From positions 72,671 through 124,624 of the forward strand of contig DIJC01000022.1 in the NCBI GenBank assembly GCA_002421005.1: a stretch of DNA of 51,954 nt, given 5' to 3'. This DNA comes from Enterobacteriaceae bacterium UBA5654. GTDB taxonomy: Bacteria > Pseudomonadota > Gammaproteobacteria > Enterobacterales > Enterobacteriaceae. Under the pieces are notes generated by a model. It had not been told where the DNA came from. It saw only the letters and a program-made list of their open reading frames with translations, and did not search any database. Every line of letters starts with the position of its first letter. Position 1 is the first letter of the stretch. This document shows positions 16,381-23,952 of this stretch, in pieces. The translations under genes and the position numbers were made by a program.

Positions 16381-17292
16381 GTGCGACTGTTAAACTGGCG
16401 ACGTCAGGCCATTCTCAACGCGATGCCCGCCGTTAAGCCCGACCGGGTGCGTACCCCGTGGCACGAATTCTGGCGGCGGTTTCGTCGCCAGCCGCTGGCA
16501 ATGCTGGCGGGCGTTTTTGTTGTACTGCTCATTGGGGTTGCGGCAGTCGCACCGTGGATTGCGCCTTTTGATGCGGAAAACTACTTCGACTACGACCAGC
16601 TAAACGCCGGACCTTCCGCATTACACTGGTTTGGCGTTGATTCGCTGGGCCGCGATATCTTCAGCCGGGTGCTGGTGGGCGCGCAAATTTCCCTGACGGC
16701 AGGCGTGTTTGCGGTGCTGATTGGCGCATTTATCGGCACCGTACTGGGGCTGCTGGCGGGCTATTACGAAGGATGGTGGGACCGGATCATCATGCGCATC
16801 TGCGACGTGCTGTTTGCTTTCCCGGGCATCCTGCTGGCGATTGCGGTCGTGGCGGTGATGGGCAGCGGGATGTCGAATGTCATTATTGCGGTGGCGATTT
16901 TCTCTATCCCGGCTTTTGCCCGCCTGGTACGCGGCAATACGCTGGTGCTGAAACAGCAGACGTTTATCGAGTCGGCGCGCAGCATCGGGGCCAGCGATAT
17001 GACGATTTTATTCAGCCATATTTTGCCGGGCACGGTATCGTCGATTGTGGTCTATTTTACCATGCGTATCGGCACCTCTATTATCTCCGCCGCCAGCCTT
17101 TCCTTCCTCGGCCTGGGCGCGCAGCCGCCGACACCGGAATGGGGCGCGATGCTCAACGAGGCGAGGGCGGATATGGTAATGGCTCCGCACGTGGCGCTCT
17201 TTCCGAGCCTGGCGATCTTTCTGACCGTGCTGGCGTTCAATTTACTCGGCGACGGGCTAAGGGATGCGCTGGATCCGAAGATTAAGGGGTAA
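16381..17292 (+). CDS. gsiD: Glutathione transport permease GsiD
   Basis: OppC/DppC-type permease (303 aa, as E. coli). It has a cytoplasmic N-terminus, the family motif FGVDSLGRDIFSRVLVGAQISL after TM1, and an EAA loop (QTFIESARSIGASDMTILFSHILPG). The start is GTG at 16381, directly abutting the gsiC TAA, so translation is probably coupled. Last gene of the iaaA-gsiABCD operon; a hairpin lies 12 bp downstream. Confidence 0.94.
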   Translation: MRLLNWRRQAILNAMPAVKPDRVRTPWHEFWRRFRRQPLAMLAGVFVVLLIGVAAVAPWIAPFDAENYFDYDQLNAGPSALHWFGVDSLGRDIFSRVLVGAQISLTAGVFAVLIGAFIGTVLGLLAGYYEGWWDRIIMRICDVLFAFPGILLAIAVVAVMGSGMSNVIIAVAIFSIPAFARLVRGNTLVLKQQTFIESARSIGASDMTILFSHILPGTVSSIVVYFTMRIGTSIISAASLSFLGLGAQPPTPEWGAMLNEARADMVMAPHVALFPSLAIFLTVLAFNLLGDGLRDALDPKIKG

Positions 17293-17304
17293 TGCCGTTT
17301 TAAT

Positions 17305-17338
17305 CCCGTCAGAAGTTCTGCCGTGAATTTCTGACGGG
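17305..17338. terminator. Hairpin downstream of gsiD
   Basis: CCCGTCAGAA (17305-17314) pairs perfectly with TTCTGACGGG (17329-17338) across a 14-nt loop. It lacks a clean T-run on either strand, so termination efficiency is uncertain. It lies between gsiD and the convergent antitoxin gene. Confidence 0.55.
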
Positions 17339-17345
17339 TGACGAT

Positions 17346-17675
17346 TTAGGTTGTGAAAACTTCCGGTCCTTTCAGCGCCAGCGTGTTTAAAATGCGCAGC
17401 GCGGGGCCGCTGGGTTTAATCACATTGCGTTCCCATTTGGAGACACTTTCTTTTGACATCCCCATCGTTCGCGCAAGAAGAGACTGCGACATACCGAAAC
17501 GGATGCGAACAGCTTTAATCTCTTCACCCGTCATCAGCGTAACATCGGCAATGCGGGCATTGATCTCGCGAGCTTTGAGCAGTGCGGCAATGTCTTTAAC
17601 GTCGCTATCCGGCATCATACCCAGTGCATTAAGCTCTTTAGCATCTTCCAGCATCGTTTTCAGTTTGTTAGTCAT
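17346..17675 (-). CDS. XRE-family antitoxin of a HigBA-like pair
   Basis: Small DNA-binding protein (109 aa) with a Cro/C1-type helix-turn-helix at about residues 50-85 (EIKAVRIRFGMSQSLLARTM, recognition helix SKESVSKWE). The N-terminal 45 residues are likely the toxin-contacting region. The start overlaps the toxin stop by 8 bp, with GAGGT just upstream inside the toxin gene. The toxin-first order is as in higBA. It probably represses the pair through the palindrome at 18068-18095. The DNA is more AT-rich than the neighbours, suggesting acquisition. Confidence 0.85.
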   Translation of the reverse strand: MTNKLKTMLEDAKELNALGMMPDSDVKDIAALLKAREINARIADVTLMTGEEIKAVRIRFGMSQSLLARTMGMSKESVSKWERNVIKPSGPALRILNTLALKGPEVFTT

Positions 17676-18051
17676 TTTTTACCTCAGTCAAAACGCCAGT
17701 TTTCGTCAACTCTACAATCTGGCTATACCTCAGGGCCAAAAAAGCACTCGCCAGCTTTTTGTAAGCAATCAGTTCATCATCTTCAATTTCTTTGGCTCCT
17801 TTGCCACTGACTGCATTTTTAGCCCACCCTTCATAGAAAAAAACATGATGACCAGATTTGAAAAAGATTATAGTTCTGGCTCCACCGCTTTTTCCTTGCT
17901 GAAGTGGCAGTCGTTTTTTGATCACTCCACCGCCTAAGTCAGCTTCCCATATGCCCTTCATGATCTCGTTAGCGGCTGCCATTAAGATCTTATCTGTAAT
18001 ACCCAGTTTTTTAGTACTTTGGTTAAATCTTTTTACTTTGTAGACAGCCAT
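17668..18051 (-). CDS. RelE-superfamily toxin (DUF1044-like)
   Basis: Putative type II toxin (127 aa) resembling the PF06296 RelE-like family; the signature segments are the N-terminal MAVYKVKRF, a central DLGGGVIKKRLPLQQGKSGGARTIIFF and HHVFFYEGWAKNA, and a C-terminal ALRYSQIVELTKTGVLTEV. Members are expected to act as ribosome-dependent or free mRNA interferases, though toxicity is not readable. It is first in a two-gene - strand operon with the XRE antitoxin, and a sigma-70-like promoter overlapped by an operator lies upstream. Confidence 0.85.
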   Translation of the reverse strand: MAVYKVKRFNQSTKKLGITDKILMAAANEIMKGIWEADLGGGVIKKRLPLQQGKSGGARTIIFFKSGHHVFFYEGWAKNAVSGKGAKEIEDDELIAYKKLASAFLALRYSQIVELTKTGVLTEVKND

Positions 18052-18067
18052 TATTAATCATCCTGAT

Positions 18068-18105
18068 CGTAATCTTTACTATAGTAATCATTACGTGTTT
18101 TTCAA
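18068..18105 (-). promoter_or_regulatory. Promoter and operator of the toxin-antitoxin operon
   Basis: Read on the - strand, TTGAAA (18100-18105) and TATAGT (18078-18083) are separated by 16 bp. Bases 18068-18095 form a 28-bp imperfect palindrome with 12 of 14 half-site positions paired and a perfect 12-bp core TTACTATAGTAA (18076-18087). The operator thus covers the -10 element, as in many autoregulated toxin-antitoxin operons. Confidence 0.75.
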
Positions 18106-18363
18106 GCAACAGCCTGAGGATTTGCCTGTACGATCCGCATCCTGCAAGCCCCATTGTCTACATGACAGACCACGAAGTTTTTTTTCGCGAAATCGAAAAG
18201 AGGGGCAGCTTTCTCGATTTTATGCATTTCTTAGTAACTAAATCGGCGTTTACAGCGGCGCTGGAAAAGAGATGCGCGAGGAATAAAAAAGCCGCATTTT
18301 ATATCCGGGGGATGCTTAAGATCCCCCTTTTTGCCTGTTAGCGTCAAAGAGCCGCTATTTTAT
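18106..18363. other. Spacer upstream of the toxin gene with a small ORF and a + strand terminator
   Basis: There is no certain gene here. A + strand frame of 59 codons (18162-18341, ATG to TAG) is open but lacks a ribosome binding site and runs through a hairpin GGGGGAT (18307-18313)/ATCCCCC (18321-18327) followed by five T, which is a good + strand terminator. The frame could be a remnant of an accessory gene or chance. The terminator has no assigned transcript. Confidence 0.4.
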
Positions 18364-19314
18364 TCACGAGTGCCCTGCGTGCATTTTCGCTAACCGAGAG
18401 CGTGGCATTATTGACTTCGATATCCCCCGAGCGATGCGCGCCTTCAGCCAGTCTTCCACAAAGCCGGGGGCATAGCCGCCGGTGCAGAAATCGTTGCCAA
18501 ACCCTGAGGCGATAATATTCGGGTAATCTTCGAGATATTTCCCGGCAGTGACATCCGGGTGGGCGCTGGCGTAGAGCCAGAACTGAATATCGTAAAGCAG
18601 GAGAGAGCACTCATCGGCATGAAGGGCGAAAAAGCCCTTTTCTTCGATAATCTGCCTGGCGATTTCGCGGATCGCTTTTTCAATATCGGCGGGGGCATCG
18701 GTGCGAGCGCACAGGTCGGCAAGCGTGGCGGAAAACGATCCGTGCTGCGCCATGTCCAGATCGGCCTGCTTGTCTTCGGCGGAGGTGTCGTACACGTCAT
18801 CATGCACCAGCCCGCGAATAAAGCTTTCGAAATTTTCGGCAAGCGGCGTGATGCGGTAGTCATCTTCCTGATCGACATGCACCACGGCAGGCTCGCCCTG
18901 TGCGCCGCATTGCCGGTAATCGAGAAACACCATATCGTGACCAGCGGAAGGGCAGTCACAAATGGCGATACCAATATCAGGATATTCCCACTCTTCTGTC
19001 CAGAAACGGCTGCCAAAACTGCCGCCCAGCGAATTCGCCTTTTCCCGACCGATCCCCATAATGCCGGTAATGGCGATATGATCCTCCGCCCAGCTTGTCG
19101 CGACGTCGGTCGGGAAGTTCAGGTTGCGGGGAATGCCGCCGTTCTGCCTTTTCATCAGCCAGAGGTACGAGGCGGGCAGACGATAACCCAACTCGTGTTC
19201 CAGTGCCTGAATCAGCGCATCGTCAGGCGGGTCGCTGATATAGTCTTTGCGGGCGTACTCGCTGTCTTCCCAGAAATCCGTCAGGTCGAAGCCGTCGAAA
19301 GGGATTGTAGTCAT
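18364..19314 (-). CDS. SMI1/KNR4 (SUKH-1) family protein, probable frameshift near the 3' end
   Basis: Protein of 316 aa as read. The N-terminal ~180 residues fit the SMI1/KNR4 (SUKH) fold: ALEHELGYRLPASYLWLMKRQNGG, then GIGREKAN and ICDCPSAGHDMVFLDYRQCG...PAVVHVDQE. SUKH proteins are often immunity proteins for contact-delivered nuclease or other toxins. The C-terminal half is not assigned. At a run of five G (18424-18428, C on the + strand) the frame ends in a low-complexity tail, whereas the shifted frame continues naturally to 18344 (...DIEVNNATLSVSENARRAL). One extra G would give 323 aa. This may be a real mutation, a phase-variable tract or a sequencing error. No toxin partner is adjacent. 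Confidence 0.75.
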   Translation of the reverse strand: MTTIPFDGFDLTDFWEDSEYARKDYISDPPDDALIQALEHELGYRLPASYLWLMKRQNGGIPRNLNFPTDVATSWAEDHIAITGIMGIGREKANSLGGSFGSRFWTEEWEYPDIGIAICDCPSAGHDMVFLDYRQCGAQGEPAVVHVDQEDDYRITPLAENFESFIRGLVHDDVYDTSAEDKQADLDMAQHGSFSATLADLCARTDAPADIEKAIREIARQIIEEKGFFALHADECSLLLYDIQFWLYASAHPDVTAGKYLEDYPNIIASGFGNDFCTGGYAPGFVEDWLKARIARGISKSIMPRSRLAKMHAGHS

Positions 19315-19405
19315 CGCTCAGGGTCCTTATTACGTTAATACTCGCAGCCATACGGATGAAGTTTAACGCAGTTCGCTGAGGTATCGCCCGCCAGGTCAGA
19401 CCGTT

Positions 19406-20719
19406 TTACACCCGGCTGCCCCACAGATCATATTCGTCGGCGTTTTCGACTTTCACCCGCACCACGTCGCCGGGCTTCACGTTGATTTCACCGTTAAGGT
19501 ACACCGCGCCGTCGATTTCCGGGGCATCCGCCATGCTGCGGCCAATGGCGCCTTCTTCATCAACTTCGTCAACGATGACCAGAATTTCGCGGCCAATTTT
19601 TTCCTGTAAACGTTCGGCGGAGATTTGCTGCTGAAGCTGCATAAAGCGGTTCCAGCGCTCTTCTTTCACGTCTTCCGGCACCTGATCCGGCAGTTCGTTG
19701 GCACCCGCGCCGTCTACCGGGCTGTATTTAAAGCAGCCCACGCGGTCCAGCCGCGCTTCTTTCAGGAAGTCGAGCAGCATCTGGAAATCTTCTTCCGTCT
19801 CACCGGGGAAACCGACGATAAACGTTGAGCGCAGGGTCAGTTCCGGGCACATGTCACGCCATTGTTTGATGCGCACCAGCTGGCGATCCACCGAGCCAGG
19901 ACGTTTCATCAGCTTCAGAATGCGCGGGCTGGCGTGCTGGAGCGGAATGTCCAGATACGGCAGGATTTTGCCTTCCGCCATCAGCGGGATCACGTCGTCA
20001 ACGTGCGGATACGGGTAGACGTAGTGCAGACGCGTCCAGATACCGAGTTTAGAAAGCTGCTCGCAGAGGCTGACCATGCTGGTTTTTACCGGCTCGCCGT
20101 TGTGAAAACCGGTGCGGTGTTTGACATCCACCCCGTAAGCGGAGGTGTCCTGGGAAATCACGAGGATCTCTTTTACGCCCGCATCGACCAGCCGTTTGGC
20201 TTCGCTTAACACCTCGCCAATCGGACGGCTGACCAGATCCCCGCGCATTGACGGAATAATGCAGAACGTGCAGCGATGGTTACAGCCTTCGGAAATTTTC
20301 AGGTAAGCGTAATGGCGTGGGGTGAGCTTTACACCCTGTTCCGGCACCAGGCTGAGGAATGGGTTGTGCTTCGGCTTCGGCACATAGTGATGCACATGTT
20401 GCAGCACCTGTTCGTAGCTGTGCGGGCCGGTAATTTCCAGCACTTTCGGATGCACTTCGCGAATGTGATCTTCTTTGGCACCCAGGCAGCCGGTAACAAT
20501 GACTTTGCCGTTTTCATTCAGCGCTTCGCCGATGGCTTCCAGCGATTCCTGAACGGCGCTGTCGATAAAGCCGCAGGTATTGACGATCACCATGTCAGCA
20601 TCGTCGTAGCGGGGAACGACATCATAGCCCTCGGTGCGAAGCTCAGTCAGGATGCGTTCTGAATCGACGAGGTTTTTCGGGCAGCCAAGAGAGACAAAGC
20701 CAATACGCGGTTGTTGCAT
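19406..20719 (-). CDS. rimO: Ribosomal protein S12 methylthiotransferase RimO
   Basis: Radical-SAM enzyme (437 aa; E. coli 441) that adds a methylthio group to the conserved aspartate of ribosomal protein S12. The N-terminal UPF0004 domain has three conserved cysteines (SLGCPKN, NTCGFI, VTGCLGA) for the auxiliary [4Fe-4S] cluster. The radical-SAM cluster motif is CNHRCTFC in SEGCNHRCTFCIIPSMRG, and a TRAM domain closes the C-terminus. It is a monocistronic - strand gene, divergent from bssR. The E. coli neighbours yliE/yliF are absent and replaced by the toxin-antitoxin/SUKH island. Confidence 0.96.
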   Translation of the reverse strand: MQQPRIGFVSLGCPKNLVDSERILTELRTEGYDVVPRYDDADMVIVNTCGFIDSAVQESLEAIGEALNENGKVIVTGCLGAKEDHIREVHPKVLEITGPHSYEQVLQHVHHYVPKPKHNPFLSLVPEQGVKLTPRHYAYLKISEGCNHRCTFCIIPSMRGDLVSRPIGEVLSEAKRLVDAGVKEILVISQDTSAYGVDVKHRTGFHNGEPVKTSMVSLCEQLSKLGIWTRLHYVYPYPHVDDVIPLMAEGKILPYLDIPLQHASPRILKLMKRPGSVDRQLVRIKQWRDMCPELTLRSTFIVGFPGETEEDFQMLLDFLKEARLDRVGCFKYSPVDGAGANELPDQVPEDVKEERWNRFMQLQQQISAERLQEKIGREILVIVDEVDEEGAIGRSMADAPEIDGAVYLNGEINVKPGDVVRVKVENADEYDLWGSRV

Positions 20720-20878
20720 TCTAGTAAGCTCACAAAGTAGACAGTAAAAAAACCGGGCGATTTTACACGCCTTTGCGCGCAGTCTCTACTGGAAGTTTCC
20801 GTCGTGGGCTTAACGTTTTTTTATCATCAGATAAAATATTTCGTATATCGGTACGTTTTTTGAGCTGGTTCATGCTTT

Positions 20879-20899
20879 TGCTTAAATATTAAGCATACT
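20879..20899 (+). promoter_or_regulatory. Palindrome upstream of bssR
   Basis: TGCTTAA (20879-20885) and TTAAGCA (20889-20895) form a 17-bp inverted repeat around ATA. It touches a -10-like CATACT (20894-20899), about 37 bp before the bssR start. A good AGGAGG ribosome binding site follows. The site may bind a repressor or activator; identity unknown. Confidence 0.45.
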
Positions 20900-20935
20900 G
20901 TGTAAGATGCCATAGCTGACACAGGAGGAAATAGC

Positions 20936-21319
20936 ATGTCATTTGACAAATTTCATCACAGCCTGCTGGACAAGCTCATTGATGCCCGGGTCGACATTGA
21001 TGCTTATCTGCAACTCCGTAAGGCCAAAGGCTATATGACGGTCAGCGAAAGCGATGCTTTGCGCAACCGCCTGTTTTCACTTTGTGCCGAACTGCGGCAG
21101 AACGCGCCGCAGCTAAAGAAAAATTGTACGCCACAGGAATTTGAAGCGTTACGTCATGCCGGGGAATCGGTCGCCAAAGCGGCGGTGTGCCTGATGAGCG
21201 GCCATCACGATTGCCCGCAATATGTCACCATCGATACCCACAAGCTGGGAAGCTGCCTGAACATTTTAACCCACAGTATTCAATTCCTGCGCACCTCCGC
21301 GCCTTTCGCGCAGGCCTGA
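20936..21319 (+). CDS. bssR: Biofilm formation regulator BssR
   Basis: Small cytoplasmic protein (127 aa, identical length in E. coli) linked to biofilm formation and signal secretion. Conserved blocks are LIDARVDIDAYLQLRKAKGYMTVSES and AAVCLMSGHHDCP, while the rest is divergent. No DNA-binding motif is evident, and the regulatory mechanism is not clear from the sequence. Strong AGGAGGAAATAGC precedes the ATG. Hairpin terminator follows. Confidence 0.92.
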   Translation: MSFDKFHHSLLDKLIDARVDIDAYLQLRKAKGYMTVSESDALRNRLFSLCAELRQNAPQLKKNCTPQEFEALRHAGESVAKAAVCLMSGHHDCPQYVTIDTHKLGSCLNILTHSIQFLRTSAPFAQA

Positions 21320-21322
21320 CCC

Positions 21323-21347
21323 ACGGGGGAGCCTGCTCCCCCGTTTT
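21323..21347 (+). terminator. Terminator after bssR
   Basis: ACGGGGGAG (21323-21331) pairs with CTCCCCCGT (21336-21344) around CCTG, followed by T-rich TTTCATT. Confidence 0.8.
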
Positions 21348-21426
21348 CATTAAGTTTTTGTAAATATGACCGCATCGACGGGACCGCTGGCTAACCTTAA
21401 CGCATAGCGCAAATAAGGAGCCTGCC

Positions 21427-22539
21427 ATGCAACGACTCGCGACCCTCTCCGTCTTAAGTTCAGTGTTATTTCTTTCTCCGCTTCAGGCGGCCCCGCTGAA
21501 TGTAGAGGTGCTGCAAAATAAGCTCGATCATCCGTGGTCAATGGCATTTTTGCCGGAGGATAAGGGCCTGCTGATCACCCTGAAAGGCGGTCAGCTTCGT
21601 CACTGGCAGGCCGGGAAAGGCATTTCCGATCCGATTACCGGCGTCCCTCGCGTCTGGGCTAACGGGCAGGGCGGACTGCTGGATGTGGTGCTGGCTCCTG
21701 ATTTTGCCGATTCGCGCCGCGTCTGGCTAAGCTTTGCGGAAGCGGGTGATGACGGCAAGGCGGGCACAGCGGTGGGCTATGGTCGCTTAAGTGAGGATCT
21801 GACGCGGCTGGATGATTTTCAGGTGGTGTTCCGCCAGATGCCGAAGCTCTCGACCGGCAATCACTTTGGCGGGCGGCTGGTCTTCGACGGTAAGGGCTAT
21901 CTTTACATCGCGCTGGGGGAAAATAACCAGCGTCCTACCGCGCAGGATCTCGATAAACTCCAGGGCAAAGTGGTGCGCCTGACCGATCAGGGCAAGATCC
22001 CGGACGATAACCCCTTTGTGAAGCAGGCGGGTGCACGCCCGGAAATCTGGTCTTACGGTATCCGCAATCCGCAGGGAATGGCCATGAATCCATGGAGCAA
22101 TACGCTGTGGCTGAACGAGCACGGCCCGCGCGGTGGCGATGAAATCAATATTCCTGAAAAAGGCAAAAATTACGGCTGGCCGCTGGCGACCTGGGGCATT
22201 AACTATAGCGGGCTGCCGATCCCTGAAGCGAAGGGGGAAATCGTCGCCGGAACGGAACAGCCAGTCTATTACTGGAAAAAATCCCCGGCGATAAGCGGGA
22301 TGGCGTTTTATAACGCCGATACCTTCCCGCAGTGGAAAAATAAACTGTTTATCGGCGCGCTGAAAGATCAGGATGTGATCGTGATGAGCGTGAACGGGAA
22401 TAAAGTGACGGAAGACGGGCGCATTCTCGGCGATAAAAAACAGCGCATTCGCGATGTGCGCACAGGACCGGATGGCTATTTGTATGTCTTAACGGACGAG
22501 TCGGACGGGGAACTGCTTAAGGTCAGCCCCGCCGGTTAG
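21427..22539 (+). CDS. yliI: PQQ-dependent aldose sugar dehydrogenase YliI
   Basis: Soluble periplasmic beta-propeller enzyme (370 aa; E. coli 371) oxidising aldoses with pyrroloquinoline quinone. The signal peptide ends around LQAA. Characteristic segments are STGNHFGGRLVFDGKGYLYIALGE, WSYGIRNPQGMAMNP and EHGPRGGDEIN, the last two providing cofactor/Ca contacts in the glucose/sorbosone dehydrogenase family. PQQ must come from the environment unless the genome makes it. RBS AAGGAG lies 6 nt before the ATG. A + strand gene convergent with the sugar-binding protein operon. Confidence 0.94.
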   Translation: MQRLATLSVLSSVLFLSPLQAAPLNVEVLQNKLDHPWSMAFLPEDKGLLITLKGGQLRHWQAGKGISDPITGVPRVWANGQGGLLDVVLAPDFADSRRVWLSFAEAGDDGKAGTAVGYGRLSEDLTRLDDFQVVFRQMPKLSTGNHFGGRLVFDGKGYLYIALGENNQRPTAQDLDKLQGKVVRLTDQGKIPDDNPFVKQAGARPEIWSYGIRNPQGMAMNPWSNTLWLNEHGPRGGDEINIPEKGKNYGWPLATWGINYSGLPIPEAKGEIVAGTEQPVYYWKKSPAISGMAFYNADTFPQWKNKLFIGALKDQDVIVMSVNGNKVTEDGRILGDKKQRIRDVRTGPDGYLYVLTDESDGELLKVSPAG

Positions 22540-22556
22540 ACGGGGCGGCGGGATGT

Positions 22557-23846
22557 TTAGCGCATCACGCGGCGCAAAATGCGGTTGCACTGTTCCTCAA
22601 ACTGCGTCGCGGCCTGATCGATGGTTTTTTTACCGTAATCAATGCTTTCCCGCGCGGCGGTAAACTGCGCCAGGAACTGAAGATCTTCCAGGTAAGGCGA
22701 TGAGAATGAACGGTTCGGTAGCTGGTAATACTGCTGCAAGCCCTGAACCGACGGGTCTTTATCGGACAAAATATTCGCCTCGCGCAGGGTTTTTTCGGCA
22801 ATTTTGCTGATGGGTGCACCGCGCTCAAGGCCCGTGGCGCGAACGCCTGCGGGATCGCTGACCAGGAAATTCACCAGCAGGGCCGCTTCTTGCGGATGTT
22901 TTGTCGAGCGTCCGAGCGAGAACATCAGCGCCGTTTTCTGAAACTGCCCGGCATCTTTCGCGCCGGGGCGCATCGGATACGGGCCTAACACCAGATCGGC
23001 GGACGTTTTCAGGTTATTCGCGAGCGTCGGGTACATCGCGCTCCAGCCGTACAGCCCGGCCCAGTCGCCGTTAATCCACGGTTTCATTTCATACATCATG
23101 CCCTTGCCAAAGGACGCCATGTATTTCGTGTCGGGCGCGACGTGGTTATCCGTGAGCGTTTTTAAAAAGGTAAAGGCTTCGACCAGTTCCTCATGCGTCC
23201 ACGCCAGCTTGCGGGCTTTTTCATCCAGCAGCGGCTTTTGATATTTCTGATACATATACGAGCGCAGAAGCAGCAGGCCATCCTGCTCGCCAATAATCAG
23301 TGGGAAGGCGTTATCGCCGAGTTTCTCTTTGAACGTCTGGCCCGCCTGCATCAATTCGTCCCAGTTTTTCGGATAGTCGATACCGGCTTTTTTCCAGGTC
23401 ACGGCGTTGTAATAGAACAGCATCACGTTGCTGGAGAGCGGGACGCCGTTAATTTTGCCATTCACGGTGGTGGTGGCCAGCGAAGCCGGAGAGAACTGAT
23501 TTAAATCGAGCTGGTCTTTCGCCTGATTAAGATCGTAAAAGCCGTCGCCTTTTTTCGATAATATCGTCAGCCAGTTCCAGTTGGTCTGAATAACATCCGC
23601 TTCCGTGCCGCTATTAATCTGAGTTGTCAGGCGTGAATAAAAGCCGTCCCAGCCGGTGAATTCACCTTTAACGCTGATATTCGGGTATTTCGCCTCGAAG
23701 GCTTTCATTGCTTCGAGGGTCGCCATATTACGTGCTTTGCCTCCCCACCATGCGAGGCGTAATTCCACTTTTTCGGCGCTCCACGCCGGGGTGAGGGCGC
23801 CTGCACAGCAGCCACAGACGAGGAGCAGGGACAGGTATTTTTTCAT
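22557..23846 (-). CDS. Family 1 extracellular sugar-binding protein (TogB-like), copy 1
   Basis: Periplasmic ABC-type carbohydrate-binding protein (429 aa) with a signal peptide ending about TPAWSA. The pattern LRLAWWGGKARNMATLEAMKAFEAKYPNI, EADVIQTNWNWLTILSK and SFGKGMMYEMKPWINGDWAGLYGW is close to oligogalacturonide-binding TogB of pectinolytic enterobacteria. The ligand is therefore probably an oligosaccharide from plant polymers, by resemblance only. It is a diverged tandem duplicate of the next gene upstream. No permease or ATPase is nearby. The last gene of the - strand operon, following an intercistronic hairpin. Confidence 0.85.
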   Translation of the reverse strand: MKKYLSLLLVCGCCAGALTPAWSAEKVELRLAWWGGKARNMATLEAMKAFEAKYPNISVKGEFTGWDGFYSRLTTQINSGTEADVIQTNWNWLTILSKKGDGFYDLNQAKDQLDLNQFSPASLATTTVNGKINGVPLSSNVMLFYYNAVTWKKAGIDYPKNWDELMQAGQTFKEKLGDNAFPLIIGEQDGLLLLRSYMYQKYQKPLLDEKARKLAWTHEELVEAFTFLKTLTDNHVAPDTKYMASFGKGMMYEMKPWINGDWAGLYGWSAMYPTLANNLKTSADLVLGPYPMRPGAKDAGQFQKTALMFSLGRSTKHPQEAALLVNFLVSDPAGVRATGLERGAPISKIAEKTLREANILSDKDPSVQGLQQYYQLPNRSFSSPYLEDLQFLAQFTAARESIDYGKKTIDQAATQFEEQCNRILRRVMR

Positions 23847-23913
23847 TCGGGTTCCCTTAAATACGGTTTCATAAGGCTGAAATTAATGGCGGCGAAGAGT
23901 CACCGCGAAGAAA

Positions 23914-23938
23914 GGTTAAGGGGAGATTTCCCCTAACC
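23914..23938 (-). promoter_or_regulatory. Hairpin between the two sugar-binding protein genes
   Basis: GGTTAAGGGGA (23914-23924) pairs with TCCCCTAACC (23929-23938) with one bulged A and a 4-nt loop. On the - strand only a short T-rich tail follows, so it is better seen as a stabilising or attenuating hairpin after copy 2. Confidence 0.6.
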
Positions 23939-23952
23939 CTTAATAAAACGGA

